A DNA stretch of 64,000 bases, from contig NC_134841.1 in NCBI RefSeq assembly GCF_965363235.1, positions 58,487,078-58,551,077 of the forward strand, in the 5' to 3' direction. The DNA is from Mytilus galloprovincialis. Lineage: Eukaryota > Mollusca > Bivalvia > Mytilida > Mytilidae. This document shows, piece by piece, positions 1 to 10,276 of the stretch (position 1 is its first letter; each line of letters opens with the position of its first letter). The translations under genes were made by a program, and so were the position numbers. The notes beneath the pieces were generated by a model that ran no database searches, was not told the origin of the DNA, and saw nothing but the letters and a program-made list of their open reading frames with translations.

Positions 1-973
1 ACACGAAGAAATTTCTCTTCTCAGTGTAACTTAATCATTTGTTAATCATAAATTGAAAAAAAAACAAAAAACATATCAATCAATATCAATTAGTGGTAAC
101 TTTACATCATAAAACTGACATATATGATCACAGTGATCACACACCACTGTTTATTTGACGAGTGTGTCAGGAAGTCATCACACATTTCATATTTTATTCA
201 AACAAAAAAATCTGTTAGTCGAAATGGACACATGCTTTGATTAAATCAAGGAATATGACAATTCGTTCATAAATTATAATTATTCAATGTTTGCAAAAAA
301 AAAGCCACAAGATCATTCTATTTTTCAGTAACCCATTGAGATAATAGAGCCAACAAGTATTTGATATGAAACTGTTTGATTCACAGGACTACAAATATTG
401 TAATTTCGTTTCTTTTTTCCCTTTTTATTTAAAATGCATCTAGGGAGACTTTGAAAATGTACTTGTATATTTTTCATTAAACTGAACAGGTTGACAGCTA
501 GGTCATTCAAAGACGGTTGAAGAAATAAAAATTTAAAGCAAAATATCCATCCTTGAAATTTATGACAACAGAGAAATGATAGTACATTGTATCTGTCGAG
601 TGCTCAATTTTTCTCAAAATGATAAGGCCAATAGGGGTATCTGTTCAGTTCAATCTTTTTGTTTCACCATACGTGATTACTCTAGTGTGCAGGACCCTTC
701 TAAAATTATTAAAATATATCAGACTAATAACTGCATGGTGCCTTCAAAATCATGAACATGGACAACTTACTTTTGTCATTTCCAGTTTCATTTGTGTCCC
801 TGCATCAAATATGAATATGATTGAAAAAAGTGTATTATGTAATACTAAAACTAATATCTGCAGTTATATTTATCTATTAATATAAAGGGATAAACCAGTT
901 TTACAACCAGAAAAAAACAAAATAAACAAATGATTTTATCAGAAAAGCCTCAATAATCCCATGTAACTCTTAC
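1..973. other. AT-rich non-coding sequence beside PPIB exon 4
   Basis: I searched this stretch for the missing last PPIB exon on the minus strand and found no cyclophilin-like coding. It holds A/T-rich sequence with no repeat I can name. It is most simply the 5' part of the last PPIB intron. Confidence 0.5.
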
Positions 974-3900
974 CATTCCTTCTATAACTTTTCCAAAAAC
1001 AACATGTCTACCATCTAACCATTCGGTCTTTTTCGTTGTTAAAAAGAATTGCGATCCATTTGTATCTTTACCAGCGTTAGCCATGGACAACCATCCAGAT
1101 CCATAATGCTTCAGCTTAAAGTTCTCATCAGCAAATTTTTCTCCATAAATACTTCTACCTTTAGAAAGAGAAGAGAAATGAAGATCAATATATTAATTAT
1201 CTACATGTAAATAACTCTTAACAGAATTATCATATATATTCTGTTATACAACCTGCTAGGTAACAGATTGTTAAATCTAATATCTAATATAAAATACTAA
1301 TGACTCAAGTCCTCTGGAGTGAATCTGTTTGCAGAAAATACATATATGACTAATTCATTTTCTGACAAGAATTCTTGACAAGGTTAACTTGCTTGTGGCT
1401 ATATATATATATTTGTCTACCTATATATTTAAAACTGCCAAATGTTTCTGAATTAACAGTTGTATCCTTTTTTTTTTAATATTGTGTTTTTACAGGCTGA
1501 ATATTTTTTATTAAAATATGACAAATTTCAGCATATGGACAAATTAGTATGGTTAGAGGAATGGTTGAGCACTCAAAAACATGTTGTGCCACATTCTTTA
1601 TGTGCCTGTACGAAAGTCAGGAGCCTCTTATTCAGAAGTTGTTGTTGGTTGAGGTAGATCCAAAAAATATCATGCTTTTGGTTTTCTTGTTTTAATTCCT
1701 TTCACATTTTTCATAGTGTGGCTATTTATTGCTGACTTCATTGTATTGATTTTGTTTATTGTTGAAGCTTGTACAGTGACCAATAGTTCCTAACATGTGT
1801 ATATGCACATCACGAACTCTGGTTGATAATAGTCTCATTTTCGATTATATCACATCTCTATTTATTTTATACCATGATAAAGATACTGTAAATTCAAAAA
1901 TTATTGCGTGCATTTATTATCGCAATTTTGTCATTTTAATTTTCATGATTTTGAGAAAGGTCCTGCTTAATTCAGATATAATATTACAAAATGTGAGTTT
2001 AAATTATTTCTTTTATTCACAATAATAAAAACCTCGCAATAATTTCGAACTTTACAGTAGTTCTTCCTCTACATAATACAAACCTCCAGTTCCATCTCCT
2101 CTTGTAAAGTCACCTCCTTGAATCATAAAATCTTTAATAACTCTGTGAAATTTACTTCCCTTGTATGTTAAAGTTTTACCATCTCTCTCCTAAAATAACA
2201 AAGAAAATATCTTTTACTTTTTTTCAAATTCTTTGTCATTTTGAATTTGTCATGGACATGATGTACATGTATGTTCCTTAAAATTAAAAAAAAAGACCTG
2301 AATATATCTATTTTCTGTATTAAAAACCTAAATGTTTTAAGTTGATCCTATTGTATTGGGGTCAACAACTTTCATATCTACTTCTTCAAAATAGTCATCA
2401 TATATCACTGAAGAAATATTGCCAAAATCCTTATCCATATAAACTTAAAATAAAAAATATCACATTATCATGAAATTTGCTACTATTTCTCCAAAGTAGA
2501 ATAAATGTTTGTTAAGTTTCAGTTTTTCTTTAAGTATCTCCAACTATCTTCAAGTAAGAAATACACGAACATTATGATGATGAACATTTAATGCGCCTTT
2601 TCATCCATACCTCAGTTCCTTCTGCTAATGTTTTAAAATTCTTCACAGTTTTAGGGACAGTCTTTCCAAATAAACCAATAACAATTCTGCCAGCTTTTTC
2701 TCCTCCAATTTCTATATCAAAATAGACCTGTTAAAAAACAAAATATTGTATGATGCATTGCAAAAATGAACACGCGGCACCAGTAGATAAAACTAGAGGC
2801 TCTAAAGAGCCAGTGTTGCTCACAAAATTCTTTGGGTATCTTCTGCAATGGGACACTTTCCAATATTGTGGACTAGAAAAGAATTCATGACATACAATGT
2901 ACATCCCTTTAAATGTTGATCTTAAAATTAAAATTGAGAATGGAAATGGGGAATGTGTCAAAGAGACAACAACCTGACCATAGAACAGACAACAGCAGAA
3001 GGTCACCAACAGGTCTTCAATGCAACGAGAAATTCCCGCTCCCAGTCTGCACCGTTAGCCACTAGTCCGATGCCCCAGACTAGTAAATATTGATTCAGAC
3101 TAGTGAAAATTTTCAAAATTTTATATAGTCATATAGGGACAAGTTGTGATATTTATTTTCCGGACTAGTAGATGAAAAAGTTTTTGGCGCAGACTGCGCA
3201 CCTGGAAGCGTCCTTCAGCTTAAACAAATATATATACTAGTTCAGAGATAATGAACGCCATACTCTAAATTGTACACAAGAAAATAAAATTGTCTCTTTC
3301 TTCAATTTTGTTGTAAACACAAAAAGGGTAAACACTTGTCATTAAAGGCCATCACTCCTATCAAGAGTCTACCAACAATTTTGGGGAAACTTGATCCATT
3401 CAAACATTCATTTTTTTCTATTCCACCAGCACATTCATTGTCTAGGGATTGGATATCTATATATTTGCAGGAATTGCTGAAAAGGCAACAACTTGTGGGT
3501 GGTAACTTTTCTGAATAGCATATTGTTTCAGAGTTTGATCCCTTCATAATGTGGATTTTTCTGGAAAAGCCTCTAAGCAAAAAATACTACATTGTACTAA
3601 ACTGAACAAATACAATTTTTTTATTTTTTTTGTTAAATTCCAAAATAAGCAATTTTATACAAGTTTATCCTATTTACGACGTAACATGTTTCAGTTTGAT
3701 ATGCAACCATGCATGGACTCAAATTATAACAAAGAGTTCAACAACATTTGTCATACATCACATGTATCTTTAAAACGTGAGGTCGGTACCAGGTGCTATT
3801 TAAATATGTACATGTACATTGTATATGGACCATAATTTGCTATTGGGCTCGTTTCCTATAACGATAGAAAAGTGATAAAAATGTGTAATACTGTAAGAAA

Positions 3901-6900
3901 AGTTGTAACTACATCTAAAGATGCCTTTATTTTTATCAACATACAAGTGTATGCTACTCTTCCCTAGAAAAAAAATTGAAATTAACAAATTTCAAAGATT
4001 ATACGACAGTATTTTTGTGTTGTTTCTCGCGTTACTTTTCGCTTCCGAAGTGCATAACGCTGACTGATTTATAGATAATCGTCACCGGCAAATTCGTAAC
4101 TTTTGCTTTCAAATAATAAAGAACATCGACCAATAAGAATAGTCAGAAGAAAATGCAGAGAACTATAAGTATTTCTGTAGCAGGTGTAAGAACATTAGCG
4201 TTACTTTGGTTTCCAATTTCGTAACGCAAATTTTAGATGATGTAATCTGCTTTGTTGTAATAGAATTCTTTATAACAATATGCAAATATGAACTCTCGCG
4301 AGATGTTCAAACAGGTAAATCAGAGATGATTTACATTCTAGTTTTGTTCTTCGTAATAATTAAGTTAGAAAATGACATTATCGTTATGCGTTACATTTCA
4401 AACGAAACAGAAGTCCAGTTATTTCCTTTTTTTTATTAAAATTGTTTTTGTGGTTAAGTTCTAATCATTTCCGGTCATACGTGAAACATGTGACTAACAT
4501 GTGATCACGCCCTTACGGCCGGATGTATGAAATACTAGGTCTAAAAATTGTTTTCGTTTCCAACGGGATGTTAGCAAACATAATCTGTAGACTTGTTACG
4601 TCTTGTTTAAAAAAGGAAAATACAATTTTCAAAGAGATTGCACCGGGGGTCTATTGTTTTTCCTATGTGCATAATGTTACATACGATCTTGTGTGAAAAT
4701 AAATGCCCATTGACTTAACAAAATTGATTTCAGATTTGACAGACGTTATGACACACTTTGTTTCCTGATAACGATGTAAAGGGTCCTTGGAAAATTCAAT
4801 TGACATTACGTCTCTTATCATTGTGCAGATGCTCGTTGGATTGATTTTGCTTCAGCAGTAAATATTACTGGATATTTTAGGTGAATAAAGATAACTTGAT
4901 AAAAAATACATGTTAATATACCGTTACACTTGGAATGTACAAAGTTGGTATCTTTGTCACAATTTTTAATTATTTTTTTTTATTCATGTTCTGCAAACAC
5001 TTTTCAGAAACGCAATAAACTTGTCAAAGGAGAAGTAAACTTTTACCATGCATGACTTGAAAGGAAGTACTTTATTGATTTTAGCCCACTAAAGTAGGTT
5101 AAAATGTGGAAACCATGTAGATGGTGTACAGGTCACAAATATCACATGGTGCCTATTTTAAAGATTTTAATTCCAAGTTAAAAGTTTTTTTCTTTACTGG
5201 ATTTAAAGAATTTTACATTGCCAATGATTTGGAATAAAATGTATACAACTGGAATTTCAAAACCAAATATAAATACATTTTTTTGACTAAAACATCAAGA
5301 TACAACGATTATGGTATCCTGTATCAATGAAGAAAATAGGGAAATTTCTGAATAAATTGTACTAATTGTTTTCAAAACAAGCACATATTTAGGAGTTTTC
5401 TAATACTGTTACATTTAAGATGGATTTTAAGAAAAAGTATACTGTTCAGACTATTTTAAGCAGATTTTGCAATAAAATAAAACTAAAAAAACGCTTTCGG
5501 TTTCTTATGGTTTCCTGTCGCGTTTAAAAAAAACTTTAATTAAACATTGAAAATAAATTTTAAATATTAACATGAAGCAAGTAACACTAGTAATGGTGTT
5601 CATTTATGTCTTTTGAAATATATGGTACAAAATAAAGAAAATAAAGATTGGTTTCCTGTTTGGTTTCCTGTCATGTAAACGGTGAATCAAAATGTATTAT
5701 TTTATCTTGAAAAACTCAATTGTTCCATTAATACTATTTTAACACCAACACAACCCACAGAACATGCAGAATAAAAGTTAAAGTTTTAGAACTTATAAAA
5801 AAGGATACAAAAAGAAACCAAAGGCCGAATACCAAATTATGGTCCATATATTATATTGTTGGTAACCGTTAAAAAAAGATAAGTGCCAGTGCCCAAGGAT
5901 TTGTATAGTATAACTAAGGGGGTCTCATTGGGGGGCCCTGATCCCAGATCCCGCTTACTGTTTTGTCAGATTCCTGTATCCCGCTTTCACTAAGTATGTA
6001 AGAAATTTTCATTTTTTGCAATTTCCCGTGTCCCGCTAGACTTCATTTCCCAATATCACGACACAATACTTTGACTTTCATGTGTCATGCTTTATACTAG
6101 TCCAAATAATTATGACGTCTTGAAAGGCTATTATAATTTTTTTCTTTGACGCCTTACATCAACGTCATAACGCCAAACTCATATATTCAGTTGGACTTTG
6201 ATAAGGAATTTACTGCTTTATAAAAACGTTTAGCTGATTTCTCCTCTAGATGCTTCATTTAAGGTGTATAAAATATAATTTTGAACCAAACTCGGTACAT
6301 TTTGACCAACCTGAATTTCCGGATAATGTAAAACAATGGTTCCGGAAATTCGGGTTTTACCGAGTTTGGTGTAAAAATTATTTTATAATCTCCTAAAAAG
6401 AAATCCGACAAACGTTTTAAAAAATGCAGTCGACATGTTCCCGCCTCGGATGGAATTGTTACTTATATTATTATTTCTGTAGGGATTAATTGGAAATATT
6501 TTCGTAAAACAAACACATAAAAGGTAAGAATTTTTATATATGCATTTTGTTTTAGCCTTCTTTGAAATTTGATTGCTAAATTGGGTCTCAAAGTTGAGAG
6601 CAAAATATGCTCTCAAAGTCCAACCGAAAATGGCGGCTTCAGCATTATGACGTCGAAGTAAGGCGTCAAAGAAAAAAATTATAATAGCCTTTCAAGACGT
6701 CATAATTATTTGGACTAGCTTTATACAAAAAATTGACAATCCCATGTCACGCTTAGACCCCAATGAGGACCATTACTAACTTATAAGTTACTATAGTCCA
6801 AATAATTATGACGTCTGGCAAGGCTATTTTATTTTTTTTCTGGGACGCCTTCCTACGAAGGAAAGTTACTATACAAATCTTTGCTCATGAATTAGTTATT

Positions 6901-7292
6901 TGCTGACAATGCTGTGCCTAAAGTGATCTAAAGTATGTGATAATTAAAGCCTTTACTTGTTTATGCTGTTATTCCAAATATATACGTGATATCTATAATA
7001 GTATAGGATGCAAGGAACATAATTTTATGTTAAACAATACTACAACTAACGACAAACAAAAGTTTATAAACTGAACAATTTCCTCTCCCCCTTTTTCTTT
7101 CTTTTGTTTACAACTAAGTGAACTTACTTTGTCAGTAACTTTTGGGCCTTTAGCAGCACCAAAAACATACGACGGGACAACAAAAATCACTAGAAAGCAC
7201 CCCAAAATCATTGCTGCTATGACTTTCTTCCTGCTTAGCAGTCTACGTGTGCAGTCGTTCGTTAAGAGATTCAGCTTGCCGGTTCGTAACAC
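974..7292 (-). CDS. PPIB: Cyclophilin B, ER peptidyl-prolyl cis-trans isomerase (3' end outside window)
   Basis: Peptidyl-prolyl cis-trans isomerase of the secretory pathway; it speeds proline isomerisation of folding proteins in the ER lumen (family knowledge). Exons read on the minus strand: 7128-7292, 2611-2727, 2084-2189, 974-1158, all with GT/AG borders and matching phases, giving 191 residues. Residues 1-47 hold a basic start followed by a hydrophobic signal segment ([18 protein letters not shown]), then [13 protein letters not shown] as in PPIB. The cyclophilin active site is complete: R110, F115, M116, Q118 ([16 protein letters not shown]), W176 and H181 ([11 protein letters not shown]). 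The start at 7292 is chosen because it begins MLR as I recall for PPIB; an inner Met28 is possible. The C-terminal exon (expected about 30 residues) is not found in 1-973, so the gene runs off the left edge. Intron 1 (about 4.4 kb) is packed with mobile elements. Confidence 0.95.
2793..3295. repeat. Dispersed repeat (GAGAATGGAAATGGGGAATG family) with an insertion
   Basis: 2925-3295 matches 27178-27450 (same strand) and 61935-62222 (opposite strand) over most of its length. The copy here is interrupted at about 3040-3195 by roughly 160 bases that are absent from the 27-kb copy and are bounded by CAGTCTGC and GCAGACTG, an 8-bp inverted pair. At 2793-2830 there is also a fragment that resembles the start of the repeat at 51598 (GAGGCTCTAAAGAGCC). 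Non-coding. Confidence 0.7.
3822..5850. mobile_element. 2.03-kb TIR-bounded element in PPIB intron 1
   Basis: The ends are inverted copies: TATATGGACCATAATTTG at 3822-3839 is repeated in reverse complement at 5833-5850 (18 bases perfect), with weaker matching for about 20 more bases. Inside, short motifs recur near the two ends: GCGTTAC/GTAACG around 4.03-4.39 kb and GGTTTCCTG around 5.51-5.67 kb. No convincing transposase ORF is present, so it looks non-autonomous. The target duplication is unclear (possibly TA). Confidence 0.6.
5895..6882. mobile_element. Element with CAAGGATTTGTATAGTA ends, hosting a nested MITE
   Basis: AAGGATTTGTATAGTA near 5896 is mirrored by TACTATACAAATCTTT near 6866-6881. 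The enclosed segment of about 1 kb contains the complete 620-bp MITE at 6098-6717 and a left-end fragment of the same MITE family at 6794-6862. No coding potential. No clear target-site duplication was seen for this outer pair, so the boundary call is moderate. Confidence 0.5.
6098..6717. mobile_element. 620-bp MITE with long TIRs and 9-bp target duplication (Mutator-like)
   Basis: The termini TAGTCCAAATAATTATGACG (6098 onward) and its reverse complement (to 6717) form inverted repeats of about 60 bases, nearly perfect. They are flanked by an exact 9-bp direct repeat GCTTTATAC at 6089-6097 and 6718-6726. Long TIRs plus a 9-bp duplication are typical of Mutator/MULE elements (family knowledge). 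No ORF. A left-end fragment lies at 6794-6862 and a compact 120-bp relative at 47863-47982. Confidence 0.85.
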
Positions 7293-7400
7293 GGTACAAA
7301 TGAGGTGGATTGATTTGATTGGTTTTTGATAAATTCATCAAGTGTCTAGTGGCGGGAAAATTTAAACATGGTTTTCGTTGACGTCCGCGTTTCACGTGTT
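7293..7400 (-). promoter_or_regulatory. Candidate PPIB promoter with TGACGT and CACGTG boxes
   Basis: Just upstream of the PPIB start the sequence becomes relatively CpG-rich and contains TGACGT (7379-7384) and the palindrome CACGTG (7393-7398). These resemble CRE/UPR-type and E-box motifs, which would suit an ER chaperone gene. The link to the unfolded protein response is inference only. Confidence 0.3.
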
Positions 7401-7469
7401 GTTCATTTATTTTTGCGGATGATCTTTTAATCCTGTCAGAATCGAAAGAGGGTCTTCAAAACAGTTTAA

Positions 7470-7775
7470 GGGAACTACCATTTGATTTATATGGGGGGGG
7501 GGGGGGGGGGGGGGGGCTAGGATGAAATTTGAAAAAAATAGGCAGGACAGGAGTTTTGAGTAAAAAAAAGGCAGGATGAGACACTTGCAAAAAAAAAAAG
7601 TCAGGACGACAATTCAGGTAAAAAAAAGTCAGGATAAACTACAAAAAAAATGCAGGACCGAACAGACTGAAAAATAAAAAGGCAGGACAGAGATTACAGC
7701 TAAAAAAAGATGCAGGACAAAATTTTTCATCCTAGCCCCCCCCCCCCTCCCCATAAAAATCAAATGGTAGCTCCC
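7470..7775. repeat. Fold-back repeat with G24 and C-rich arms and an inner minisatellite
   Basis: GGGAACTACCATTTGAT at the left end is mirrored by ATCAAATGGTAGCTCCC at the right end. The arms carry a run of 24 G (7493-7516) and a matching C-rich run near 7735-7750. Between them a degenerate unit of about 30 bases with the core GGCAGGAC or GTCAGGA preceded by an A-run is repeated about six times. The arms can fold into one long hairpin. Non-coding. Confidence 0.75.
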
Positions 7776-8022
7776 TAAATAATTTTTAATTATATTGCAA
7801 CAAATGGAAACTCTCTTTGAATACATACAAAATTAAATCCATGATTTTAAGTCAGTCACACGGCCAAGGATTTGTATGAGGGTTTGGATGGGGTTTAATG
7901 ATTAAAGAATAATGCCCTTAAAAATTAAGATTAGAGAATAATAGGCAAAAAAAATGAAGATTAGAGAAAAAAGGGGTTAATTTTTTGAAGATTAGAGAAA
8001 AAAGGGGTTTATTTTTTGAAGA

Positions 8023-8200
8023 TAGAATACCTTAGCCGTATTTGGCACAACTTTTTGGAATTTTGGGTCCTCAATGCTCTTCAACTTTGTATTTGTTTGG
8101 CTTTTTAACTATTTTGATCTGAGCGTCACTGATGAGTCTTATGTAGACTAAACGCGCGTCTGACGTATAAAATTATAATCCTGGTACTTTTGATAACTAT
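8023..8200 (+). mobile_element. Short dispersed element carrying a hammerhead motif, copy 1
   Basis: About 178 bases from ATAGAATACCTTAGCCG to TTTTGATAACTATT that recur almost unchanged at 21800-21978. The 3' half contains the hammerhead sequence annotated separately. Non-coding and too short to be autonomous. The family probably moves through a reverse transcriptase supplied in trans (inference). Confidence 0.75.
8123..8166 (+). ncRNA. Hammerhead ribozyme motif, core mutated
   Basis: Stem I GCGTCA/TGACGT (8123-8128 with 8161-8166), core CTGATGA (8129-8135), stem II GTCT/AGAC with a 5-base loop (8136-8148), very short stem III CGCGCG, cleavage triplet GTC. The second core box reads TAAA at 8149-8152 instead of GAAA. 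The lost G corresponds to G12, the catalytic base in hammerheads (established knowledge), so this copy is predicted inactive although its stem I is perfect. Confidence 0.8.
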
Positions 8201-8301
8201 TTACAGAAAATTGGGGTGAAAATTAAATGTTTACAGAATAACAGACCCCCCCCCCCCCATTCAGACCCTCTTGTATTGTCTTACTTAACATAAAACCAAT
8301 T

Positions 8302-9049
8302 ATGACCTATAATTCAGAAGTTACATATTTGGATACATATATTTCTTTTCATACAGCCAAAAACATAGCCTTATCTTCAGGAAAACAAATTAACAAACTT
8401 GATTTTACAGACAAAACCCCTATTGAAAATATGCATCTTAAATTTTGTAAATCTACTCTAGGAATAAGAAAAAATGCATCCAATTTAGGAGCAAGAGTTG
8501 AATTAGCCTATAGAATGTTTTATTAAAACACAAACTCTTTTATATTTAGCTAGACTATATAATTATAATATTATTCCATTGATAAAGGAAGCTTTTTCTC
8601 TAGCACAGTCTCTAGATTTGACAGGAACTTATTCATGGTATACATATGCAAAAAATATTGTTGAAGAGACAAATGTTGACCTTAATATTCTTTCTACTTG
8701 TAAGGACATCAAAGATGTAAATAAAATAAAAAACGATATAAAGTTAAAAATGAAAAATAGACATGAAGATTTAATTCAAACTAAATTTGAAAACTTTGTT
8801 GATAAAAGTAAATTTTATCTATATATAATAAATTTAGATATAGATTATTACATTGATACAAGTGAATTATCGGATTTATCCAATCGAGATAGTTAAATTA
8901 TCAGTTTTAAAGTCCGAGCCTGGTGCTTTTTTTTATTGTGTATGATTGAGATGTATGTATATATGTTTATTATGTTAATATATGTTGGTCACAAACTGTA
9001 AAGTTTATACGACAATAAAATATTTGATTTGATTTAATTTGATTTGATT
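8302..9049 (+). pseudogene. 3' end of a non-LTR retrotransposon (reverse transcriptase C-terminus) with tail
   Basis: Two adjoining reading frames encode what I recognise as the C-terminal region downstream of a LINE reverse transcriptase: IENMHLKFCKSTLGIRKNAS, LGARVELAYR, then in a second frame from about 8517 IKTQTLLYLARLYNY, KEAFSLAQSLDLTGTYSWYT and the end near 8894. The frame change at about 8517 and the missing catalytic domain show a 5'-truncated, frameshifted copy. A 3' UTR with AATAAA (9014-9019) ends in repeated TTGATTTGATTTGAT at 9024-9049, typical of LINE tails made of short tandem repeats. Confidence 0.75.
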
Positions 9050-9199
9050 GATCGTGTTGCAGTTAGACGTCAAATCAATGATCCAATATTTAAAAACACA
9101 GCATATTCAGTCAAATTAAGGATTTTTACAGTGTACAAATCCTTGGTCAATTATATATCATTTTTATTAGAGCAACTATTTGTAAAGTAATATACTATA

Positions 9200-9281
9200 C
9201 AGGGGCGGATCCAGACATTTTTAAAAGGGGGGATGAAAACTATATGTTTCCATTCAAATGTATTGATCGTCCAAAAAAGGT
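9200..9281. repeat. End fragment of a CAGGGGCGGATCCAG-type MITE
   Basis: CAGGGGCGGATCCAG at 9200 matches the TIR of the 151-bp MITE at 53209-53359, and the following sequence shares its ATTCAAATG-ATTGATCGTCCAAAA core. No matching right end is seen nearby, so this is a truncated copy. A further CAGTGGCGGATCCAGAGG end lies near 38958. Confidence 0.6.
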
Positions 9282-10195
9282 CAGCCACTGTTATACAAAT
9301 CCTTGATAAATGTAGACATTGATATAGTATATGCTCAGTGAAGCATTTTATTTCAGTTGTATCCTTACTAGTGACCTCGTTACATGTTGACTTTTTTTCT
9401 CTTAAACTGAGACCACTGTAACACATTTAAGTAGTGTCAGTCGTACATAAACAAAACTTGAAGTATTCAAATGCTTGCTCTATAATAAAATAAATTGTTA
9501 AAGTATTTTAAAATGATAAACCTGGGTCAACAATGCTGATATAATGTTAATCATCGAGTGTATCATCGGCTTAAAAGTCATTGCTTCGGTACTGACAGGA
9601 TTTATAACATATTATTGTCCTTATTTAAAGTTTATACCTATTCAAAAATTAAGAAATTAAAAAAAAAACTAAGGTTCGAAAGATTTTATAAAGTATTTAT
9701 TTTTAGTTGAATTAAATTTCTTTGCACTAGTAGCGACACTTTAACAAGGATTTGTAATCTTCATGACATGTGAAGGTTTTAACTTCATCCTACATAGTAT
9801 CCGATATCAATAGAATATTATTTTGTGAATTAAATTTCCGCCGTTTACCCGAATTCAATGATGTATCATGTATAAGTATCAAGATCAATTTCTAAACATG
9901 CAGTAGCATATCATCTTTTAGTATATAACTAATTCAACTGACTTTTTTTTATGCATGACGTGCTGTGGAGCTTACACCAAAAAGACCAAATTAGCATCAA
10001 AAAGGGGAAAGATAATGATTATGCGAAAAAAAATCCATTAGTGATAAAAATATTTTTTCCTGATCCTTGAATATTCTATTGGCATCTTTCGCCTTAGGTA
10101 GGCACGTTTGCTTTATCCCCCTTTTTAAATGATTATTTTTTTTTCAATTTTTAGTATTTAATTTTTACTTTGTCTCTTATATGCATTCCTTAATT
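9282..10195. other. Non-coding stretch with isolated CAAGGATTTGTA ends
   Basis: No gene recognised. The motif ACAAATCCTTGA/CAAGGATTTGTA, shared with the element ends at 5896 and 37526, occurs near 9293 and 9742. The rest is AT-rich sequence without repeats I can identify. Confidence 0.4.
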
Positions 10196-10276
10196 AAGGT
10201 CTTTCCTCTCCGCGAGGAAAGACCTTATTGTTTTTCTAATGTTTTTAAGGTCTTTCCCCTACATGGGAAAGACCTT
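10196..10276. repeat. Two tandem GGTCTTTCC hairpins at the left edge of a tandem array
   Basis: Hairpin 1 (10196-10226): AAGGTCTTTCCTC, 5-base loop, GAGGAAAGACCTT. Hairpin 2 (10247-10276): AAGGTCTTTCCC, short loop, GGGAAAGACCTT. Both are followed by ATTGTTTTTCTAATG, so the hairpin unit itself is a tandem repeat of about 50 bases. GGAAAGACC recurs at the end of each large repeat copy (about 12242 and 14217), so these look like terminal or boundary modules. Confidence 0.75.
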
